From NCBI GenBank assembly GCA_038501785.1, contig JBAMJR010000082.1:486001-550000 (forward strand): a stretch of 64,000 bases of DNA, written 5' to 3'. Shown piece after piece: positions 49,901 through 61,669 of this stretch. The translations under genes were made by a program, and so were the position numbers. The notes under the pieces are model-generated. The model was given only the letters and a program-made list of their open reading frames with translations. It made no database searches and was not told the DNA's origin. Position 1 is the first letter of the stretch. The number at the start of each line of letters is the position of its first letter. This DNA is from Myoxocephalus aenaeus. Its lineage: Eukaryota > Chordata > Actinopteri > Perciformes > Cottidae.

Positions 49901-51329
49901 ACACTGTCTATAGGATTAGTACACTGTCTATAGGATTAGTACATTATCTATAGGATTAGTACACTATCTATATGATTAGTACACTGTCTATAGTATTAGT
50001 ACATTATCTATAGGATTAGTACACTGTCTATAGGATTAGTACACTGTCTATAGGATTAGTACACTGTCTATAGGATTAGTACACTGTCTATATGATTAGT
50101 ACACTGTCTATAGGATTAGTACACTGTCTATAGGATTAGTACACTGTCTATAGGATTAGTACACTGTCTATAGGATTAGTACACTGTCTATATGATTAGT
50201 ACATTATCTATAGGATTAGTACACTGTCTATAGGATTAGTACACTGTCTATAGGATTAGTACACTGTCTATAGGATTAGTACACTGTCTATAGGATTAGT
50301 ACACTGTCTATAGGATTAGTACACTATAGGATTAGTACATTGTCTATAGGATTAGTACACTGTCTATAGGATTAGTACACTATAGGATTAGTACATTGTC
50401 TATAGGATTAGTACACTGTCTATAGGATTAGTACACTATAGGATTAGTACATTGTCTATAGGATTAGTACACTATAGGATTAGTACATTATCTATAGGAT
50501 TAGTACACTGTCTATAGTATTAGTACATTGTCTATAGTATTAGTACACTATCTATAGGATTAGTACATTGTCTATAGTATTAGTACACTATGCTCTCTTC
50601 AAAGTTACAGACTCCATTGACAAAAACAGTCATTTTACCTTAGAGAATACAGGAGTTGCTGGTCCACTGTTTGTTTGTGTTATTGTGAGACTTTTGTGTC
50701 AAACAGTTAGTTTGACACAAAAGTCTCACAATATCACTAACTAACCGATGGAGGCAGCGGTAGACCAGCTACTGTGTTTTGTGTAAAATGACTGTTTTTG
50801 TGATTGGAGTCTGGTGTCTAACTGCATTAAGTGACTCATGGGAGTATTTCCTGGTCTGTAGTTAAGTTTGAAAAGAACAAATCCAGACTTTAATCGAGTT
50901 ATTCCAGAGCTAACGTGCGCGAGTTCGGTCTCGTAAACCGGACATTAAATTAATTTCCCTTTTCTTCCAGGACTCCGTGTCTCTGCACAAGAAGTTCATT
51001 GCTGACTGTTACAAGCGACTGGAGGTAAGAATGTGCTCCTGTTGTTGTTGTTGTTTCTCCGCCTCGCCGGGAGAAAAAAACAACAACTGGAAAACCCATA
51101 ATCCCCGTTTCCGTCTCCTCTCAGGCGGCCAGCTCGGCGCTCGGCGGGCCGACTTTGACGCACGCCGTTACCAGGGCGACCAAGATGCTGACCGCCACCG
51201 CCATGCCGACCGTGGCCACATCTGTACAATCACCATCCAGGTACAGAGGGGGGTTTGGGTAAGAGCAGAGCTACTAATCCTATCAAAACACGTCTCTCTA
51301 AGAGGGTTCCTCGTCCTCATAGAGATACT

Positions 51330-51366
<37 letters not shown>

Positions 51367-53397
51367 AAAAAAACCTGTTGAAACTTGTGTGTCCGTCTAG
51401 ATCCACGAAGCTGGTGATCATCGAAAGACTGCTGCTACTGGCGGAACGCTACGTCATCACTATAGAGGTAGGACGTGACCTTCATTCACCACCAGGGACA
51501 TTTTTAATTGTTTGCTAATTTTGGCTGTGTTGATGCGCGCCGAGGGTGTGATTTATTTTAATTTTGTTTAATTTTGGAAGGTCAACCTCAGCTCCTGTAA
51601 TAAGTCTGTAATAATAAACTGTTTAGCCCTGAAGGTTATTTATGTAGCACCTTTTTAAGCAACGAGGCAATTTAAAGCACTTTACTTAATAAATCAAAAG
51701 AGGCAAGGAAAGTTTATTTGTATAGAACATTTCAACAACATGGTGATTAAAAAGTGCTTCACATAAAAGCATTAAAACAAGATTTAAAGAAGAAATAAAA
51801 TGCAGTAGTGAGATGCAGAAATTGATTAAATGGGAGGTTTGATATTAGCCTATAGTTTTTAATTATTTCGGGTCTAAACTAGCCTTCTTGAAGCGGATTT
51901 TTTTTTATAAAAGGACTTTTAAATACAATAAAAAATGGACTAACAAGTATAGAGAAGCTAAAATAGAATAATACAGAGAAAAGTTACCGTGTAATAAATG
52001 ATTTAATAAAACTACTCTGACAAAACGCAGTCAAACCAGTTCAGACATCGTGTATTCTTTTATATCGTGTATCCCCGACTGTAGGAAAAGCATTTAATAT
52101 ACAGAAAACAATTTGTGTGCACCATTATGTAAACAAACTGCCATTTACAGGTTAAAATTCTGAAATCTAATTCTGAAAATTCTAGATTTAAGATTAATAT
52201 ATTTTATTTTTATAGCAGTTTTTAAGAAGGAGACATTTTTGTCCTATCGTAACAATGATTTATTTATATATTTTTTATTTTAAATCTGCCACCAAAAAAA
52301 AAGCATCAAAATCAATGTTGTTGTTGTTAATTATTGACATTTCCCAGACTGGAAAAAAATCCCTCTGGCATTTAGCATATGTAGATTAATCAAACTTTAA
52401 TTATTTAATTTTTTTACAGTGACATTATGTAAACAAAATACAATGAATAAATTATTTGTATTTGTAATCAGGACAGATGTTGGTTAAAAGATGAGAATGT
52501 GATTTTATATACCCATGAACACTAATCAGTTGTTTTTTTTGTATTAATAATGTCATATTTTGTGTGTTTCTGTGTAGGACATGTACTCCGTTCCTCGCAC
52601 TATTCTACCTCACGGGGCGTCTTACAATGGACACCCCGTCACGCTCCACATCACCTACGAGTCAACCAAAGACACTTTCACCCTAGAGGTAGCGTGAGAC
52701 TTCTCCTGGTGCCTTTCATATAAATAATATACCATCTGCAGAGGAAATAACCATGTTCTCTCTCTCCTGCAGACCCACAGTAATGAGACAATAGGAAGCA
52801 TCCGGTGGAAGATATCTGAGCACTTGAGCTGTCCGGTGGATAATGTCCAGATCTTTGCCAATGACAGCGTGGTAAGTGTTAATGACTCTAGTTCCTCCCG
52901 TCACTCCCTCATGAAGCTACATTACAAACTACAAATCAATGCCCAGTGAGCTCCTGCACCTCGTTCACTGTGCCTCAATGAGACTCCGCCCCCCCACCGT
53001 GTTTCAGATGACCATGAACCGGGACCAGAAGCTGCTCTCCCAGCTCGGCTTCAGCGACGAGCAGACCCTGACGGTGAAGAGCTCGGGCACCGGCACGCCC
53101 TCCGGCAGCTCCGAGTCCTCGGCCTCGGCCTCCAGCAGTTCCAGCTCCGCCGTCTTCAACTCCGCCTACGCCTTGGAGCAGGTACCGGCAGCTCGGACGT
53201 CACACAGAACAAATAAATAAAATAAAATAAACTGTGGACGCTCTGACATGGTGTTCTTCTGTCTCCAGGAGAAGTCGCTGCCCGGTGTGGTGATGGCTTT
53301 GGTGTGCAACGTGTTTGAGATGCTTTACCAGCTGGCTAACCTCGATGAAACCAGGTGGGATGAATAGTTCAAGTAAAACCCTTTTTCCATCAATATT

Positions 53398-53452
<55 letters not shown>

Positions 53453-56415
53453 TGGCGCTCATCGTGGCTGACGTCTTTGCGTCGTCCTCCCAACAACCAC
53501 TTTTTTTTAATTTTTTTATTCTAAATGTAGAATAGTTGCTCACGCAAAAGTGAGATATGACAGAGATGCACTTCTGGAGATAACTGATTGTGCAATACTG
53601 TTGTCCTTTTTTTTTTGCCTTATTTTATATATTTTCTTATACTACTAGAATTTATAGCAATGTTTTTATTCTTAATTCAAATTAGTTTTTTACCTTACGT
53701 TTATTGTAATTCTTTGTGTAACAACGACCGAGCAAAATAAGCTTTTTATTGTACGGAGTAACAATATCTTGTATATATTTATATATACATGTGTATATGC
53801 AGGATTTATTTACGAACGCGCTGGAAAAGGTTTCGGTTGTTACTCTTTTTTTTTTTTATATATAAATATCTTTTACTTATTCAGTCAGTCTTTGATCGTT
53901 GGAACGACGGAGAGGTTTTTATTTAGTTTGTCGCGTTTGACTGAAGTGTGTTTTCCAATGATCGGTGAGATCAAATTCCTGTTTTTGTGAATGGAGTCCT
54001 GGAGCTTTAATGAGAGCATATAACGTCTGTTTCTTTCCACCTCCTAACTCTGGTTTGGTTGACATAAAACTTTAATTTATTTTAGATTCTTGGAACAGTG
54101 GAAAGACTCACAAAGATGGTTTTGATGAGTTTTATTATATTTCTCTGGAGTCTGGATGAAAGTGAGGTAAAATGACTGTCTGACTGGAGTCTGGCACAAT
54201 AATTGTATGTTTTGCACTTTTTAAATTATAATAATTGTCCAAATCCCTGTTGATTTTGTTTATTATATACTCGCTCACGGCCGCCACATAGCATCACGAC
54301 AGAAAAGGGATGAGAATTAAATAGTGTGACGCCTGCAGCGCCGAAAGCCAGATATTAGCCGGTGTCAGTGGGGTTCCCGTCTCGTGGGGAAGGGGCTCTA
54401 CATGCAAAGAAAAGACCTGCATGTCCTCATTCGGTGCATTGTTCCCTGCAGGATCACTCTCCGTGTGAGGAAGCTGCTGCTGCTGATTCCCACAGATCCA
54501 GAAGTGCAGGACGCTCTCGACAACTTTGTCCCCAAAGAGTCCAGCGTCTGGAGCCACCAGGTACAGGATCAGATCAGGATGGTAACTTCCACGCCTGAAC
54601 GTTGAAACTCTCCATTCTCTACATTTTTCTACATTTTAAATTTTTTTTTTTTGTTCTAAGCATTTGTGTTGTGATAAATCTAAACGCGTCTCTTGTTTTC
54701 TGAACACCTTCTTTGTTCTCTTTCCCACAGAAGACGCTGTTCCAGGGAACGGGCTCTCGCTCTCCGTCTACGTCCTCCAAGCAGCAGCACCAGCCCAGTG
54801 CGGCGTCCATCTTGGAGTCCCTCTTCAGGTCCTCGGCGCCGGGCATGTCCACCTTCAGAGTGCTGTACAACCTGGAGGTACTCAAAGATCCTGGGAGGTG
54901 GTGTGGGGAATAAGGTCCAGAGTCCAAAAGAGTTATAATAAAAGTATATTTAATAAAAAATACAAGAGAACTACAATTCCTTAAAGTGACAGTTCACTGG
55001 CTCTAAGCAACATTGTCTAACTTCCATTCACACATTAATCATTATACAGTAAATAAAAGTGACCTTCATATGCATACAATTACAAATCCTTCATAATAAT
55101 ATTTCTTGTGCATTGTAATGTACACATAAACAATTTCTACAAGTACTTCATAATCCAATGGAAACTTCTCAAAGCTTAAAGGTAGCTTGGTGAAGATCTG
55201 CTTCTTCCCTCTTGTGTCTCAAGGTGTTGAGTTCAAAGCTCATGCCCACGTCGGACGATGAGATGGCGAAAACCAGCAGCAAGTCCTTCTGCGAGAACTT
55301 CCTTAAAGCAGGAGGCCTCAGGTAACGGGTTTTTTTCAGTGTTTTTCAACCTTTTTTTGAGCCGCGGCACATTTTCTACAATAAAGAAATCCTGCGGCAC
55401 ACCAGCAACCAAAACTATGGAAGCCCGTTTCCGCCACAGAAAAAAAAAAGAGAGATAAAAAATCATAATTATGAGTTAAAAAGTCATAATTATGAGATAA
55501 AAAGTCATAATTATGAGATAGAAAGTCATAATTATGAGATAGAAAGTCATAATTATGAGATAAAAAGTCATAATAATGAGAAAAGCCAGCGTCACTGAAG
55601 CGCATGCGCACTCACTATCTCATAATTTCGACTAATAATTTTTTATCTCATTATTATGACTTTTTATCTCATTATTATGACTTTCTATCTCATAATTTCG
55701 ATAATTAATTTTTTTTTTCTGTGCGGAAACGGGCTTCCATACTAAACAGTTAAAACATTTCACATTGTAGTATAATACAGCATATATGGTAGGTAAGTAT
55801 TGCGCTACCTACTGGCATTGAGGAGTATTTCATTACTAGGCCAGCTACTATATTGCAGGCTCAGACGCTCAACAATGGCAAATTATTTGCAGTAACTAAA
55901 TGATATTATTTTGGACCGATTTTAAGTTAAATTGGAAATTTTGCCACGGCACACCTGACGATCTCTCACGGCACACTGGTGTGCGTCGGCACAGTGGTTT
56001 GAAAATCACTGTTCTAGTTGACAGATGTTTGTTCTAATAAAAATAATCTACTTTAATCTATATTTGTTGGCGTTAAGATGTTCAAAAACAACATTTTCAC
56101 CGCTGTCAAAAAAAAAAAATAGAGACACACTCCCGTATATTCGGGTGATCTCACAGCAACGTAAATTACATTTATGTAACAACAGAACAACAATGACGTC
56201 ATAAATAGTATGATGGACATTCAAACCTCAATAGAAGCTTTGAATGTACAACAACAACAAAAACATCCAGTTCAGCACTCGACAGAAGTCTTCTTGTGTT
56301 TCCTCTGCAGTCTGGTGGTGAACGTGATGCAGAGAGACTCCATCCCATCAGAGGTGGACTACGAGACCAGACAAGGAGTCTACTCCATCTGCCTTCAGTT
56401 GGCCAGGTGCCAAAT

Positions 56416-56488
<73 letters not shown>

Positions 56489-59400
56489 GTTGATATTCTG
56501 GGCCACGAACCGAGATAGAAGTTATCCTTGATTGTTGTTGTCTGCAGGTTTCTTCTGGTCGGCCAGAGCATGCCTTCGGTGCTGGACGATGACGTCATCA
56601 GGGACGGCGAGTCGCTGTCGTCCCGTCCGTTTCGCAACGCCGGACGAGCCGGACGACAGCTGTCTCTCTGCGGCACGCCGGAGAAGTCCTCCTACCGGCA
56701 GATGTCTCTGTCCGAGCGCTCCTCCATCCGAGTCGAGGAGATCATCCCGGCGGCCCGCGTAGCCATCCAGGTAGAGCGCCGTGGATTCAGCACCCAGATT
56801 GATTAAAACTATATATATATATATATTTATTTTTATTTATATATATATATATATTTATTTTTATTTATATATATTTATTTTTATTTATATATATATATAT
56901 TTATTTTTATTTATATATATTTATTTATTTTTATTTATATATATATATATTTATTTATTTTTATTTATATATATATTTATTTATTTTTATTTATATATAT
57001 ATTTATTTATTTTTATATATATATATATATATTTATTTATTTTTATTTATATATATATTTATTTATATTTATATTTATTTATTTATATATATATAAATAA
57101 ATAAATAAAAATAAGCATGGGAAAAATGTTGACGCACATTGTTTTCTCTTCCAGACCATGGAGGTGGGTGACTTCACTTCCACGGTGGCCTGTTTCATGC
57201 GGCTGACCTGGGCGGCCGCAGCCGGACGATTGGATCTGGTCGGCAGCCCTCAGCCAATCAGAGAGACCCACAGCGCCCTCCTGCCGCAGGGGGTCCGCAC
57301 CAGAGTCAGCAGCACAGGTGACACGCAGGAAACTTGATGAGTACCTTGATGATAGTACAAGTACAGTGTAATTGTACCGTCTTTTAAAAAGTCTTTTAAA
57401 TTCAAATTATTGTGAACCGAAGTTATTATTTAATTGCTCAAAAACAGAAATTCCTCCGCTTTTTCTTACTTTTATATCTCTGAGACTTCCTGGAAAAACT
57501 AAAAAATATTCAACATTCTTCTGTTTACCCTTAAGATGAGAATGAACTACTAGTCTGTCCATCAGATCTCCCAAAAAACACATAACATTGTCGTGTGAAA
57601 GGGTGTAAAGTAAAGTTTAGGATCATAATAACGTTAAAATAGTAGTTTAGGATCATGATAATAATAACTTTATTTATATAGCACCTTTTTAAAAACAAAG
57701 TTCACAAAGCGCTCTACATAGAAGCAAAGAAGACGTAACTTAAATATCGGTAAACACAAAGGACCATAGGCAATGAATACTACAATAATCAACACAGACA
57801 AATAAATAAAATATACAAACAAAACCAGCATAATAGATCATAAACGGACATAAAAGGACGACATCACTTAAAAGCAATTCTATAAAAAGTTTAGGACCCT
57901 TTTTGTGAGTTTCTCCCCACAAAAGAAACGTAGATTCTTACATCTATTATATTGTTATAAAGCCGCCTGGTTGCTCGTAATGTTCTATATTGTTTGAACA
58001 CTCGCTCTTCTATTTCTCAACGAGGTATTTACCGCACGCTTGAAGCCACAAAACAAAAGCTAAATGCTTCTTTTTTTCTTTTCTTTTATCTTTGCAGGAA
58101 GTAACTGCAGCTCCAGCAGCGAGGGGGAGACCACGCCGACAGCGTTGCATGCTGGGATATGCGTGCGACAGCAGTGCGTTTCCGTCAAAGACGCCATCAT
58201 CGCCCGCGAGGCTCTGTCGCTGCTCGTCACCTGTCTGCAGCTCCGCTGTCAGCAGCTGTGTAAGACTCAAACACACCACTTGTGATAATTACGGCGCATT
58301 AGGCCTCTCGGCAGTGTAATGACACCGTAGTGGACTTCTACAATGCCTGTGATTTGGTTTCTCCCTCCAGGCTCCTTTTACAACCTTCCCTCTGTCAACG
58401 ATTTCATCATCGATGTTCTGCTGGGATCTCCCAGCGGAGAGGTAAACAACAGCCGCTGTTTTGTTTTTTTACACTCGTCACATTTTGCTCTCTGCAGCCT
58501 CTTTTTATTTCTTCTTTTTTTTTTCTTCTTCTCCAATGCAATATTTAAGTCCTACACCTCTATGGAAACAGCACAATCATGGCTAGAAGTAGAGCACTCA
58601 ATGTCTTTTGTGCGAAATAACAGTTACAATGCATGAATCCTAAAATAATTCAATAAAAAAGGCCTTGGAAAACAATGGAATCTGTTTATAGAACATGTTC
58701 CCAAAGGGGGGGTTCTCTACATGCTGTATACATTTAATTATTTACATTTTTACAACCTTTCTCCTCTCTGTGATCAGCAGCCTGCCGTCACGTGACTGTT
58801 GGTCTCAGGAGAATCAGTCATGGCTTCGTAGTTGCGCTGAGAAGTGCAAGAATTTAATGTTTTTAACAGTATCTGGTTAAATTAAAAGGTTTATTCGGGG
58901 GCGAGATTTTAAATGAGACGTGACGAATAAATAGTTTTGGATGAAATATCACAATTTCAAGCTCCGTTTTGACGTAAGCGTTCGTTGCAGATGATGTGTT
59001 CAAGGGTCGTCGGGAAGATGAAACTCTAGCGATAATGATAATTACAGCTTCTGGCTTTAAAAAAACAACAACTGGCTTTTCAATCCCGGGTTCGCGGCGT
59101 GATTAGCGCTGCAGAAACCCATCCTTAACCCCTCTGTCCGTTCCTCTCTCCAGATCCGCCGCGTGGCTTGTGACCAGCTCTACACGCTGAGCCAGACGGA
59201 CACGTCGGCCTTCGCCGAGGTCCAGAAACCCAACTTGTTCCTCATCTCGGTCGTCCTCACTGCCCAGCTGCCGCTATGGAGCCCGACCTCCATCATGAGA
59301 GGCGTCAACCAGAGGTACTTCACAAAGAAACGCACGCATGCCTGAAACTCGAGAGGAAGTCTTTGTGTTGACGTGGCTTTTTCTTCTCAGGTTGCTCTCC

Positions 59401-61047
59401 CAATGCACCGAGTACTTCGACCTCAGATGTCAGCTTCTGGACGACCTAACCAGTAAGATTCCCCACTTTAACCGACGCCTACATGCGAAGCGTTGTCCCA
59501 GATGTAGGAGCTGATTTCGTATCCTCTCTCTCCTCCAGCGTCGGAGATGGAGGTGTTAAAAGTGAGCGCGGCCGCGATGCTGGAGGACGAGATCTCCTGG
59601 CTCGACAACTTTGAGCCCAGTTGGAGCTCCGAGATGGAGACCAGCGAGGCGGACAACATCCTCCTGGCCGGACACCTCCGGCTCATCAAGACCTTGCTCT
59701 CGCTCTGCGGCAACGAGAAGGAGCATCTGGGTGAGCGGCCACAGCGGGTTTAGGAAGTTTAGGCAGTAGACGGGGTTGGGAGGGTGACTAGAAAGGTTTA
59801 AAGAGTCAGTAACCGAATCAAAGTCACAATATTTAGGTAACACAACTTAATTACTCTCCGTTGCTTTTGGATCTATACCAAATATTCAAATAATAATGAG
59901 CTTTATCTAGTTGGCATCCTTCAAAACACAGTTACAAAGTGCTTTAAAATATAAATGGACCACATTTAAAGTGAGGGAAATAAATTAAAAGCCAAAAAAC
60001 TAAACAAAGAGAGCAAAACTGTTTATAAGAGTCTAGTCTGGAATGACCTGACCGCCGGGGCTGTGACACCTTTCTGTAATAAAGACTATAGCAAAGAAAA
60101 ATGCGGAAATTTCACCATTATTTTGTATGTAAAGCTTAAAAATAACGTCACGGTACAGCGCAAGTTCTGCCTTTCCAGCTGTGAAGATGCGATCCCAATT
60201 ATTTTTGGCGCTTGATTTTGACCTCAGAGCAGCAGCACCAGCACCCATATTAATTTAATTAAACCTGTTTTACGTTTGCTGGACCAGAAATACTGAACAT
60301 TTCACCGTATTTTTTTTATATAACGGTCTTTTTCCCGCTGCAAAAAGAATAATCTTGATGAACTGTAAAATGCTCAAATCATTCTTCTTCACATGCAAGA
60401 TAATGGGGAAATCTCCACCCAGTGAAAAGCATTATTTATGGACCACTGTGTGAGACTCGTGGAGAAGTTTTGTAATTTATACAGTGAGTGGTAGTGTTTC
60501 CTCCTTTTATTTTAATTTTATTATTTAGTGAGAACACTAAAATGTAACGCGAGGAATGCGTACGCAACTCTTTCCCCCCAGGCCCGTCTCTGATCCAACA
60601 GTTGTTGGACGACTTCCTGTTTCGAGCCTCGCGCATCATCATCAACAGCTCCAACCCCACGCCGGCCCCGGCCCCGAGCCACGACTTCCACCCGAAGTAC
60701 GACACGTTAGTTCTCCTCCCACCGCTACCGTTCATCTTTCCTCCCGTGGAATGGATTTTTTTTTGTTTTTGTTAAACCGGTGTCGACCCCGCTACGTTAA
60801 CGTTTTGGGCCCGCGATGTGTGTGTGTGTGTGTGTATACAGGTGCAGCACGGCCAGCAGCCGGCTGGCGGCCTACGAGGTGCTGGTGATGCTCGCCGACA
60901 GCTCGCTGCCCAACCTGCGGCTGATCACCAGAGAGCTCATGTCCATGCACCACCAGTCCGACCCGTCCCTCTGCAAGGAGTTCGATGTGAGGCGCCGGGT
61001 GGAAGCGTATGTCTTTGCTTTGATGTTTGTGGGTTGGATGAAAGTCT

Positions 61048-61084
<37 letters not shown>

Positions 61085-61627
61085 TCAGTACCTTCCCCCC
61101 GTAGAGAGCCGGTCCGTCTCGGGTTTCGTCGGGTTGAAGAACGGCGGCGCCACGTGTTACATGAACGCTGTGTTTCAGCAGCTCTACATGCAGCCCGGCC
61201 TGCCGGAGGTACGCACCTGCAGCCTGAGCGCCGCCGCGCACCTTTACGGCGTTTCCCGGTGTCAGACGAGTGAGTGTGTGTGTGTTTGTGTGTGTTTTTG
61301 GGTTCGCAGGCTTTCCTGTCCATCGAGGACGACACGGATCAGCCGGAGGAGAGCGTCTTCTACCAGGTCCAGTCTCTGTTCGGCCACCTGATGGAGAGCA
61401 AGCTGCAGTACTACATCCCCGAGAACTTCTGGAAGGTAGCGGACCTTTCCGTGGGCGCCGACTGTGCAGTAACACTTAAAAGTTGAAAGGTTGCGTAACC
61501 TTTTCGGCCGGTGAAGACGTTTACCCGGGAGACAGAACTGCAGGCACGGCTTTCAGGGAACCAGTGCAAACGCAGATTGTGTCATTATTCGGTTTGTTGT
61601 GCTGCACATTGACACTACAAGGTCTTC

Positions 61628-61669
<42 letters not shown>

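Noticed and set aside
54968..54980. ACTACAATTCC word in intron 30 as a ZNF143 promoter site
   Set aside because: A single short match inside an AT-rich intron, without promoter context.
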